A stretch of DNA of 5,535 bases, taken from Rubritepida sp. (lineage in GTDB: Bacteria; Pseudomonadota; Alphaproteobacteria; Acetobacterales; Acetobacteraceae). The DNA is taken from positions 1-5,535 of the forward strand of contig JALHNW010000148.1 in the NCBI GenBank assembly GCA_022843345.1, in the 5' to 3' direction. Each line of letters starts with the position of its first letter. The stretch's first letter is position 1. The notes under the pieces are model-generated. The model did no database searches and had not been told where the DNA came from. It was given only the letters and a program-made list of their open reading frames with translations. This document shows, in pieces, positions 1 to 5,421 of the stretch. The translations under genes and the position numbers were made by a program.

Positions 1-1578
1 GGCGCGCAGCGCCTCGGCGGCCGCGGCGTCGTAGGGAATGGGGCGGATGCGGACCGGGCGCAGCAGCCGCACGGCGCCCACCAGCAGCAGCAGCGCGGTG
101 AGGCCCACGGTGAAGCGCAGCTGCGCCGGCGCGCCGGCGGCCAGCGCCACCTCCCACCAATAGGCGTCGGAGACGCGGCCGGCATAGGCCACCAGCGCCA
201 GCGTCAGCCCGCAGAAGCCCACCGCCGTCAGCGGCAGCGCCATGCTGCTGGACAGCGGCTCGCTCATCAGCCGGCTGTCGCGGTAGAAGGCGGCGCGCAT
301 GGTCAGCAGGAAGCCGGCCACCAGCAGGAAGGCGCCCACCGTCCACCACGCCTCCGCCCGCAGCACCGCGATCAGCGCGCCGTTGGCCAGCAGCAGCAGC
401 GCCGCGCCCCAGGCGATGGTGAGGCGCCGCGCCAGCCCGAAGGCCATCACCAGCAGCAGCGAACCCACGATGGAGGCGGCGAATTGCGACGCCAGCGCCG
501 CCTCCGTCCCCGCCCATTCCACCAGCACGGAAGGGCGCACCGGCAGCGCGCCCAGGAAGATCAGCAGCCCGCCGCCGAGCGCCACCAGGCCCGAGAGCGC
601 CGGCACCTCCAGCGGCATCGCGCTGGTGCCCAGGCCGGCGAAGATGCCGCGGCGCTGCCCCAGCTCGAAGCCCGCGAACAGGAAGCCCGAGATGAACAGC
701 GGCACGATGTAGTAGAACAGCCGGAACACCAGCAGCGCGCCCACCACCTCCGCCGTGCCGAGATAGGGCGACAGGCCGATCATGATCGCCCCGTCGAACA
801 CCCCCAGCCCGCCGGGCACGGAGGCGGCGATGCCGGCGGCGTAGGCGGCCAGGTAGATGCCGACGAACTTCAGGAAGGTCAGCCCCTCGGCCGCGGGCAG
901 CAGGACGTAGAAGATCGCCGCCGTCACCGCCACGTCCACGGTCGCCAGCGCCACCTGGGCGAAGGCGAGCGGCGTGGAGGGCAGCTCGATCTCGTGCCCC
1001 CAGACGCGCACGGAGCGCCGGAAGCGCGACACCAGGATGTAGGCCAGCACGATGGCGAAGAGCGGCAGCGACAGGGCCTGGAGCGTCCAGAGCGGCACCG
1101 TGTCGGCAAACGGCAGCACGTCGGGCTCGAAGGCCAGCACGGCGCCGCCCAGCGCCATGCCGCCCAGCCCGAAGGTGAGCGAGGTGAAGCCGATGACCTT
1201 GCCGATCTCCACCGGGCTGTAGCCCCAGGCGGAATACAGCCGGAAGCGCACGGCAGCGCCCGAGACAGCCGCGAAGCCCAAATTGTGGGCCAGTGAATAC
1301 CCGCAGAAGGAGGCCAGCAGCGCCCGCCCGAAGGAGGACGGCTTGCCGGCGTAGCGCGCCCCCAGCCAGTCGTAGAGGCCCAGCACCAGGTAGGCCAGCA
1401 CGGTGAGCCCCGCGCCCTGCCACAGCGCGGAGACGGGGATGGCGCGCATCGCCTCCTGCACCTGGGCGATGGACAGGTTGCGGAACTCGCGCTGCACCAC
1501 CCAGACCGCGCCCACCAGCAGCAGCAGGCCGAAGACCGTCGGCCCGTGGCGCTTCAGCAGGGGCAGCCAGGCCTTCAC
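1..1578 (-). CDS. mprF: MprF-type lysyl-phosphatidylglycerol flippase/synthase, membrane part (C-terminus beyond window)
   Basis: The reverse strand is open from a GTG at 1578 to the window edge, 526 codons with no stop. MprF proteins transfer an amino acid, usually lysine, from aminoacyl-tRNA to phosphatidylglycerol and flip the product to the outer leaflet, lowering surface negative charge and protecting against cationic peptides. The visible part is an inner-membrane protein with about 13-14 hydrophobic segments. Family landmarks are RLYSAWGYSPVEIGKV (residues about 113-128), SVPGGLGVFDG (253-263), FRLFYYIVPL (285-294) and FYRDSRLMSEPLS (431-443), the last marking the end of the second membrane block. 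The cytosolic synthase domain (DUF2156 type) should follow outside the window. The GTG lies 1 nt after the lysS stop (TAAGGTG), so translation is probably coupled; the next in-frame ATG is codon 44, inside the conserved protein. Lysine specificity is inferred from the neighbour; alanine or a mixed specificity remains possible. Confidence 0.9.
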   Translation of the reverse strand, partial: MKAWLPLLKRHGPTVFGLLLLVGAVWVVQREFRNLSIAQVQEAMRAIPVSALWQGAGLTVLAYLVLGLYDWLGARYAGKPSSFGRALLASFCGYSLAHNLGFAAVSGAAVRFRLYSAWGYSPVEIGKVIGFTSLTFGLGGMALGGAVLAFEPDVLPFADTVPLWTLQALSLPLFAIVLAYILVSRFRRSVRVWGHEIELPSTPLAFAQVALATVDVAVTAAIFYVLLPAAEGLTFLKFVGIYLAAYAAGIAASVPGGLGVFDGAIMIGLSPYLGTAEVVGALLVFRLFYYIVPLFISGFLFAGFELGQRRGIFAGLGTSAMPLEVPALSGLVALGGGLLIFLGALPVRPSVLVEWAGTEAALASQFAASIVGSLLLVMAFGLARRLTIAWGAALLLLANGALIAVLRAEAWWTVGAFLLVAGFLLTMRAAFYRDSRLMSEPLSSSMALPLTAVGFCGLTLALVAYAGRVSDAYWWEVALAAGAPAQLRFTVGLTALLLLVGAVRLLRPVRIRPIPYDAAAAEALRA

Positions 1579-1579
1579 C

Positions 1580-3184
1580 TTATCCGCGCGCCAGCTTTGC
1601 CGCTGCGCGGGCCAGGGCGGATTCGATGAGGCGCACCGTGTCCTCCACCCCCGTCACCGCGACCGTGCCGCCGAAGCGCGGGCCTTCTGACTTGCCCAGC
1701 AGCACCTCGTAGAGCCCCTGGAACCAGGCGCGGCCGACGCCCTGGCTGCCGTCCTTGTTGGTGGTGACGAAGGGGCCGAAGCGGCCGGCGTCGTACACCA
1801 GGTCCTGCAGCGCGCGTTCCTTGTCCGGGCCGGGCGGCATGGCCAGGAACTCCACCTCGCGCTCGCGCAGCAGGGCGGCGAGGCGTTCGAGGCCTTCGCG
1901 CTCCTCCGGCGTGGGGGCGCGGAAGGCGCGGGCGGGGGCGATGAAGTCGCGCCAATAGGCGCAGGCGTGGCGCACCAGCCGGTCCAGCAGCGGCTGCGTG
2001 GCGGGGGTGGCGTCGGGCAGGTATTTTCCCACGTATGCCCAGAGCTTCGCCGGGTCGTCGGTGTTGGCGATGCCGGCGAGGTTGAGCAGCGTGGCGAAGG
2101 AGATCGGCGGCGGTTCGGGCGCGGCGCCGTCGGCGTGGATGAACCAGGCCGGGTTCGCAGGGTCCGCCGCCTTGGCCGTGCCCGCCAGCCAGTCATCCAC
2201 CGCGCGCGGGATCACGCCCTTGTGCAGCCGCTTGGCGGAGCCGGGGCTGGCGAACATGAACCAGGCGAGCGATTCCGGCGGGCCGTAGTCCAGCCATTCC
2301 TCGATGCTCAGGCCGTTGCCCTTGCTCTTGCTGATCTTGCCGCCCTGCTCGTCGTTGAACATCTCGTAGGTGAAGGTGACCGGCGGCTCGGCGCCCAGCA
2401 CGCGGCAGATGGCGCTGCTCAGCTTCACGCTGTCTATGAGGTCCTTGCCGCTCATCTCGTAGTCAACGCCCAGCGCGTACCAGCGCAGCGCCCAGTCGGC
2501 CTTCCACTGCGCCTTGCAATGGCCGCCGGTGACGGGGGTTTCCCAGCGCTTCCCGTCCTCGTCCTTCCAGACCAGCGTGCCGTCGGCGCGCACCTCCTCC
2601 ATCGGCACCTGCATGACGATGCGGCTCTCGGGATGCACCGGCAGGAAGGGCGAGTAGGTGGCGCGGCGCTCGGCGCCCAGGGTGGGGAGGATCACCTGCC
2701 GCACCTCCTCGTGCACCTGGCACATCCGCAGCAGGGCCCTGTCGAAGGTGCCGGCGCGGTACACGTCGGTGCTGGAGGCGAATTCGTATTCGAAGCCGAA
2801 GGCGTCCAGGAAGGCGCGCAGGCGGGCGTTGTTGTGCCGGCCGAAGCTGTCATGCGTGCCGAAGGGGTCGGGCACCTCCGTCAGCGGGCGGCCCAGGTGG
2901 GGGCGCAGCAGCTCGGGGTTGGGCACGTTGTCGGGCACCTTGCGCAGCCCGTCCATGTCGTCGCTGAAGGCCAGCAGGCGCGACGGCATCCCCGTCAGCG
3001 CCGTGAAGGCGCGCCGCACCCAGGAGGTGCGCGCCACCTCGCCGAAGGTGCCGATGTGCGGCAGGCCCGAGGGGCCGTAGCCGGTCTCGAACAGCGCCTC
3101 CGCCTTGCCCTGCGCGGCCAGCCTGTCGCGCAGCTTGCGCGCCTCCGCGAAGGGCCAGAGGGGGATGCTCTCGAAATCCGACAT
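1580..3184 (-). CDS. lysS: Class I lysyl-tRNA synthetase
   Basis: A 534-residue cytosolic enzyme that charges tRNA(Lys) with lysine using ATP. It is the class I (archaeal-type) form typical of many alphaproteobacteria, not the class II enzyme of E. coli. The HIGH-type ATP signature is HIGT at residues 43-46 within GYGPSGLPHIGTFGEV, and the KMSKS-type loop is KISKS at 283-287 in GGKISKSKGN; both carry the class I LysRS pattern. Other typical stretches are FSDDMDGLRKVPDN (73-86) and YEMSGKDLIDSVKLS (242-256). The remaining C-terminal half is alpha-helical in the family and contacts the anticodon. Length fits a complete enzyme. The ATG at 3184 is preferred: an in-frame ATG at 3244 would add 20 unlikely residues and overlap the divergent gene. 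No Shine-Dalgarno precedes the ATG; it is preceded by eight C. It is the promoter-proximal gene of a pair with mprF, 1 nt downstream. Confidence 0.96.
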   Translation of the reverse strand: MSDFESIPLWPFAEARKLRDRLAAQGKAEALFETGYGPSGLPHIGTFGEVARTSWVRRAFTALTGMPSRLLAFSDDMDGLRKVPDNVPNPELLRPHLGRPLTEVPDPFGTHDSFGRHNNARLRAFLDAFGFEYEFASSTDVYRAGTFDRALLRMCQVHEEVRQVILPTLGAERRATYSPFLPVHPESRIVMQVPMEEVRADGTLVWKDEDGKRWETPVTGGHCKAQWKADWALRWYALGVDYEMSGKDLIDSVKLSSAICRVLGAEPPVTFTYEMFNDEQGGKISKSKGNGLSIEEWLDYGPPESLAWFMFASPGSAKRLHKGVIPRAVDDWLAGTAKAADPANPAWFIHADGAAPEPPPISFATLLNLAGIANTDDPAKLWAYVGKYLPDATPATQPLLDRLVRHACAYWRDFIAPARAFRAPTPEEREGLERLAALLREREVEFLAMPPGPDKERALQDLVYDAGRFGPFVTTNKDGSQGVGRAWFQGLYEVLLGKSEGPRFGGTVAVTGVEDTVRLIESALARAAAKLARG

Positions 3185-3192
3185 GGGGGGGG
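3185..3192. repeat. Homopolymer of eight G (C8 in lysS sense) abutting the lysS start
   Basis: Eight consecutive G on the plus strand lie immediately next to the lysS ATG, so in lysS mRNA the start codon would follow eight C. Tracts of this length are prone to slippage in replication and to length errors in sequencing. A change here would leave the coding frame intact and alter only leader length or promoter spacing. Confidence 0.85.
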
Positions 3193-3230
3193 AGGTGCCA
3201 TCGCCCCCAGGCCGGGTCAATCTCGCGCCC
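3185..3230. promoter_or_regulatory. Divergent 46-bp gap between lysS and the AtzH-like gene
   Basis: Promoters for both directions would have to lie in or next to this 46-bp gap unless they sit inside the opposing genes. Seen: neither start has a purine-rich ribosome binding site at the right distance. The lysS ATG is directly preceded on its own strand by CACCTCCCCCCCC, a pyrimidine tract that resembles the 16S rRNA 3' end rather than its complement. A TTGACC, close to a sigma-70 -35 box, reads towards lysS at 3220-3215, but the hexamer 17 bp further (CACCTC) is a poor -10. For the plus-strand gene the only AT-rich patch is TCAATC at 3217-3222, 8 nt before its ATG, where a -10 would fall if the mRNA were leaderless. 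The placement of promoters is inference. Confidence 0.35.
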
Positions 3231-3605
3231 ATGCAAACCGACATCCCCGCGGTGGTGGCCGAGGTTTCGGCCGCCTTCCGCCGCTACGAGGCCGCCCTGG
3301 TGGCGAACGACGTTCCCGTGCTGGACGAGCTGTTCTGGCAGGACCCGCGCGTGCTGCGCTACGGCGCCGCGGAGGTGCTGCACGGGTGGGAGGAGCTGCA
3401 GGCCTTCCGCGCCGCGCGCCCATCCAAGGGCCTGGCGCGCACGCTGGGGCGGACGGAGATCCACAGCTTCGGGCAGGACTTCGCCGTGGCCAACACCACC
3501 TTCACGCGCGAGGGGCAAGGGCGGCTGGGCCGGCAGTCGCAGAGCTGGGTGCGGATGCCCCAGGGCTGGCGCGTGGTGGCCGCGCACGTGTCGTGGATGG
3601 ATTGA
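3231..3605 (+). CDS. hpxZ: AtzH/HpxZ-like protein (DUF3225, NTF2-like fold)
   Basis: A 124-residue soluble protein matching the AtzH-like family (formerly DUF3225) along its length. Landmarks are AEVSAAFRRYEAALVANDV (residues 10-28), LDELFWQDPRVLRYG (31-45), AFRAARPSKGLAR (58-70), FAVANTTFTREG (84-95) and GRQSQSWVRMPQGWRVVAAH (100-119). Family members have an NTF2-like fold. AtzH belongs to the s-triazine (cyanuric acid) pathway, acting with AtzE and AtzG, and HpxZ is encoded in purine/oxalurate utilisation clusters. No AtzE-, AtzG- or oxalurate-pathway gene is visible here, so the substrate is unknown and the symbol reflects family resemblance only. The ATG at 3231 matches the usual family N-terminus; in-frame starts upstream (GTG 3195, ATG 3183) would run into or up against the lysS start. 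No Shine-Dalgarno precedes 3231. It is divergent from lysS and 57 bp upstream of the next gene, so co-transcription is possible but unproven. Confidence 0.85.
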   Translation: MQTDIPAVVAEVSAAFRRYEAALVANDVPVLDELFWQDPRVLRYGAAEVLHGWEELQAFRAARPSKGLARTLGRTEIHSFGQDFAVANTTFTREGQGRLGRQSQSWVRMPQGWRVVAAHVSWMD

Positions 3606-3606
3606 C

Positions 3607-3650
3607 CGTTCCGCCACCGCGCGCGACCGTGCGGCACCATTCCGGGAACG
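3607..3650 (+). repeat. Inverted repeat between the AtzH-like and CMD genes
   Basis: CGTTCC at 3607-3612 is the exact reverse complement of GGAACG at 3645-3650. Between the arms, CCGC (3617-3620) and GCGG (3631-3634) can form a smaller inner stem with a 10-nt loop. In RNA this gives a two-part stem-loop ending at the ribosome binding site of the next gene. There is no T-run, so it is not a standard intrinsic terminator. It could be a weak intercistronic structure or chance in GC-rich DNA. Confidence 0.35.
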
Positions 3651-3654
3651 AGGG
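3650..3654 (+). promoter_or_regulatory. Ribosome binding site of the CMD family gene
   Basis: GAGGG at 3650-3654 lies 8 nt before the ATG at 3663, a normal distance, and supports that start. Its first base is also the last base of the inverted repeat just upstream. Confidence 0.7.
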
Positions 3655-3662
3655 AAACGACC

Positions 3663-4064
3663 ATGCAGGGTGAAGACGAGGCGCTGTTCCAGAAGGGCCT
3701 GCCGATCCGGCGCGAGGTGCTGGGCGCCGACTACGTGGATGGCAGCCTGGCCAAGGCCGACGACTTCATGATGGCCTTCCAGCGCATCACCACCAGCTGG
3801 GCCTGGGGCATGGCCTGGGGCGACCCGACGCTGGACCGCAAGACGCGCTCCATCATCAACCTCGCCATGCTCACCGCCATGGGCAAGATCCCCGAGGTGA
3901 AGCTGCACGTGAAGGGCGCGCTGAACAACGGCGTGAGCGTGGACGAGATCCGGGCCACGCTGTCCCACGCCTCCGCCTATTGCGGCATCCCCGCGGCGCT
4001 GGACGCCTTCAAGGCCGCGCACGAGGTGCTGGTGGCCGAGGGCGCCATCACGCCCAAGGCCTGA
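3663..4064 (+). CDS. Carboxymuconolactone decarboxylase family protein, PcaC-like
   Basis: A 133-residue soluble protein of the CMD family. PcaC, the namesake, decarboxylates 4-carboxymuconolactone in the protocatechuate branch of the beta-ketoadipate pathway. The diagnostic region is intact: LDRKTRSIINLAMLTAMGK (residues 57-75), then EVKLHVKGALNNGVSVDEIR (78-97) and YCGIPAALDAFKAA (106-119), which follow the PcaC pattern (E78 and H82 in the E-x-x-x-H segment, and the YCGxPAA turn). There is a single cysteine, C107, so the CxxC peroxidase-type active site of AhpD relatives is absent and a redox role is unlikely. The start has a good ribosome binding site. It is followed after 5 nt by a beta-hydroxyacid dehydrogenase gene, so the two are probably co-translated. 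No other protocatechuate gene is present in the window, so the substrate may differ from that of true PcaC. Confidence 0.9.
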   Translation: MQGEDEALFQKGLPIRREVLGADYVDGSLAKADDFMMAFQRITTSWAWGMAWGDPTLDRKTRSIINLAMLTAMGKIPEVKLHVKGALNNGVSVDEIRATLSHASAYCGIPAALDAFKAAHEVLVAEGAITPKA

Positions 4065-4069
4065 GCGCG

Positions 4070-4954
4070 ATGCGCCTCGCCTTCGCCGGGATCGGCAACA
4101 TGGGCTGGCCGATGGCCGCCAACCTGGTGAAGGCGGGGCACGACGTCACCGTCTGCGACCTGTCGGCCGAGCGCGCCGCCGCCTTCGCGACCGAGCACGG
4201 GGCGCGCGCCGCCGCCTCGGCGGCCGAGGCGGCGCAGGGCGTGGACGCCTTCCTGTGCATCCTGCCCACGTCCAAGGAAGTCGCGCTGGTGGCGGCGGAG
4301 GTCGCGGACGCGCTGCCGGAAGGCACGCTGTTCGTGGACCTCACCTCCGGCAACCCGTCGCGCACCGTCGAGATCGCGGCGGCGCTGGCCCGGCGCGGCA
4401 TCCGCGTGGTGGATGCCCCCGTCTCGGGCGGCGTGTCGCGCGCCAAGTCGGGCGAGCTGGCGATCATGCTGGGCGGCGCGGAGGCCGACCTGGACGCCGC
4501 CGAGCCGCTGCTGCGCGCCATGGGCACCTCCCTGCACCGCTGCGGCCCGGTGGGGGCGGGGCAGGCGATGAAGGCGCTGAACAACCTCACCTCGGCGGCC
4601 GGCTTCCTCATCGGCATCGAGGCGCTGCTGATCGGCCAGAAGTTCGGGCTGGAGCCGGGCAAGATGGTGGACGTGCTGAACGCCTCCACCGGCATGAACA
4701 ACTCCACCCAGAAGAAGTTCCGGCAATTCGTGCTGTCGCGTCGCTTCGATTCCGGCTTCGGGCTGGACCTGATGGTGAAGGATTTGGGCATCGCGCTGGA
4801 CGTGGGGCGCGAGGCCGGCGTCCCCGCCCCCTTCGCCGCCCTGTGCCGGGAATTGTGGGCGAGCGCGGCCAGCCACCTCGGCCCGGGCGAGGACCACACG
4901 GCGGTGGCGAAGTTCAGCGAGGCACTGGCGCGCCAGGTGCTGGCGGGCAACTGA
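4070..4954 (+). CDS. 3-hydroxyisobutyrate dehydrogenase family NAD(P)-dependent oxidoreductase
   Basis: A 294-residue beta-hydroxyacid dehydrogenase; members oxidise 3-hydroxy acids such as 3-hydroxyisobutyrate (valine breakdown), tartronate semialdehyde or related compounds with NAD(P). The N-terminal Rossmann domain starts with GIGNMGWPMAANL (residues 7-19) and the substrate-binding motif DAPVSGGVSRAKSGELAIM spans 115-133. The catalytic lysine is K168 in MKALNN (167-172), and the conserved KDLG sits at 237-240 in the all-helical C-terminal domain. Length and motifs indicate a complete, active enzyme. D30 at the end of the second strand (VTVCD, 26-30) suggests NAD rather than NADP preference, which is inference. 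The ATG at 4070 lies directly before the Rossmann fold and 5 nt after the CMD stop; no strong ribosome binding site is seen, which fits coupling. The exact substrate cannot be assigned. Confidence 0.93.
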   Translation: MRLAFAGIGNMGWPMAANLVKAGHDVTVCDLSAERAAAFATEHGARAAASAAEAAQGVDAFLCILPTSKEVALVAAEVADALPEGTLFVDLTSGNPSRTVEIAAALARRGIRVVDAPVSGGVSRAKSGELAIMLGGAEADLDAAEPLLRAMGTSLHRCGPVGAGQAMKALNNLTSAAGFLIGIEALLIGQKFGLEPGKMVDVLNASTGMNNSTQKKFRQFVLSRRFDSGFGLDLMVKDLGIALDVGREAGVPAPFAALCRELWASAASHLGPGEDHTAVAKFSEALARQVLAGN

Positions 4955-4955
4955 G

Positions 4956-5360
4956 ATGGAGCGCTTCCTCGCCGCCCAGACGCCGGAAGTGCTGGCGGCA
5001 GTGGAGGCGGAGCTGCGCGCCGGGCGCAAGCGCAGCCACTGGATGTGGTTCATCTTCCCCCAGCTCGCATCGCTCGGCCGCAGCGAGACGGCGCGCTTCT
5101 ACGGCCTGCGCGACGTGGGGGAGGCGCGGGAGTTCTGGGAGCATCCCGTGCTCGGCCCGCGACTGCACCACCATGCGGGGCTGCTGCTGGCGGCGCCGGG
5201 GGCGGACGCCACGACCATCCTGGGCAGCCCGGACGACCTGAAGCTGCGTTCCTGCGCCACGCTGTTCAGCCTCGCCGCGCCGCAGGAGGCGGTGTTCCCG
5301 GCCCTGCTGGACCGCTTCCATGGCGGCATCGCCGACCCGCTGACCGCGGCCGGAGGCTGA
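4956..5360 (+). CDS. DUF1810 family protein of unknown function
   Basis: A 134-residue soluble protein matching the DUF1810 family, sometimes misnamed calpastatin in automatic annotation. Family signatures are ERFLAAQ at the N-terminus, GRKRSHWMWFIFPQL (residues 23-37), GLGRS-like SLGRSETARFYGL (39-51), HPVLGPRL (63-70) and DDLKLRSCATLF (93-104), followed by VFPALLDRFHGG (113-124). The length is near the family norm of roughly 140, with a slightly short C-terminus after DP (127-128). No transmembrane segment or signal peptide is present. The biochemical function of the family is not known to me. The ATG comes 1 nt after the stop of the dehydrogenase gene (TGAGATG), so it is probably translated by reinitiation. 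That links its expression to the dehydrogenase but does not by itself indicate a shared pathway. Confidence 0.92.
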   Translation: MERFLAAQTPEVLAAVEAELRAGRKRSHWMWFIFPQLASLGRSETARFYGLRDVGEAREFWEHPVLGPRLHHHAGLLLAAPGADATTILGSPDDLKLRSCATLFSLAAPQEAVFPALLDRFHGGIADPLTAAGG

Positions 5361-5394
5361 CCAGGCCCTGGAACGCGCGGCGCAGGGGTGGCAC

Positions 5395-5420
5395 CCTTCC
5401 CGGATCACGGAAGGTATCCG
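5395..5420 (+). promoter_or_regulatory. Possible hairpin sequestering the lipoprotein ribosome binding site
   Basis: CCTTCC (5395-5400) pairs perfectly with GGAAGG (5409-5414), an 8-nt loop between them. GGAAGG is the ribosome binding site, so this hairpin would hide it. A second stem, CGGAT (5401-5405) with ATCCG (5416-5420), uses the loop of the first and would leave GGAAGG in its own loop. The connecting segments (0 and 1 nt) look too short for both to form as a pseudoknot, so they are probably alternatives. Function is inference; both stems are short. Confidence 0.35.
5409..5414 (+). promoter_or_regulatory. Ribosome binding site of the lipoprotein gene
   Basis: GGAAGG lies 7 nt before the ATG at 5422, an ideal distance, and is the strongest Shine-Dalgarno-like site among the starts in this window. 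It supports the 5422 start, which also places the lipobox correctly. Confidence 0.75.
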
Positions 5421-5421
5421 C

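Larger units (their letters stand above)
5361..5421 (+). promoter_or_regulatory. Leader region of the lipoprotein gene, rich in short dyads
   Basis: These 61 bp hold four short dyads: CCAGG-C-CCTGG at 5361-5371, GGGTG-G-CACCC at 5386-5396, CCTTCC/GGAAGG at 5395-5400 and 5409-5414, and CGGAT/ATCCG at 5401-5405 and 5416-5420. The first two have one-base centres and would be DNA palindromes (possible operators) rather than good RNA hairpins. I see no clear -35/-10 pair and no T-run, so neither a promoter nor a terminator can be assigned with confidence. Confidence 0.35.

Noticed and set aside
484..1296. A 270-codon plus-strand open frame antisense to mprF
   Set aside because: Composition dominated by Gln, Arg, His and Gly, as expected when a Leu/Val/Ala-rich membrane protein is read on the other strand.
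3191..3197. GGAGGTG on the plus strand as a Shine-Dalgarno for the AtzH-like gene
   Set aside because: It lies about 33 nt before the ATG at 3231 and no other in-frame start sits at a usable distance; it is simply the complement of the pyrimidine tract before lysS.
3185..3244. A 20-residue N-terminal extension of lysS to an ATG at 3244
   Set aside because: It would overlap the start of the divergent AtzH-like gene, has no ribosome binding site, and the family normally begins near the 3184 start.
3602..3630. TTGACC at 3602-3607 with a hexamer 17 bp downstream as a promoter for the CMD gene
   Set aside because: The -35 match is good, but the -10 candidate (GACCGT) has almost no resemblance to consensus and the -35 overlaps the AtzH-like stop codon; not enough to call.
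1967..3673. A 568-codon plus-strand open frame antisense to lysS
   Set aside because: Low-complexity composition (Gly, Ala, Arg, His, Val rich) with no family motif; it covers a strongly supported lysS and the start of the AtzH-like gene. A typical artefact of high-GC coding DNA.
2850..4022. A 390-codon minus-strand open frame across the AtzH-like and CMD genes
   Set aside because: It spans three real genes and the divergent gap, with no recognisable domain; the opposite strand carries intact family motifs throughout.
3977..5053. A 358-codon minus-strand open frame (and a 300-codon one in another frame) antisense to the dehydrogenase
   Set aside because: Arg/Ala/Gly/His-rich shadow frames of the 3-hydroxyisobutyrate dehydrogenase family gene, whose motifs are complete.
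5361..5400. An intrinsic terminator after the DUF1810 gene
   Set aside because: The palindromes have one-base centres and there is no T-run after any of them.
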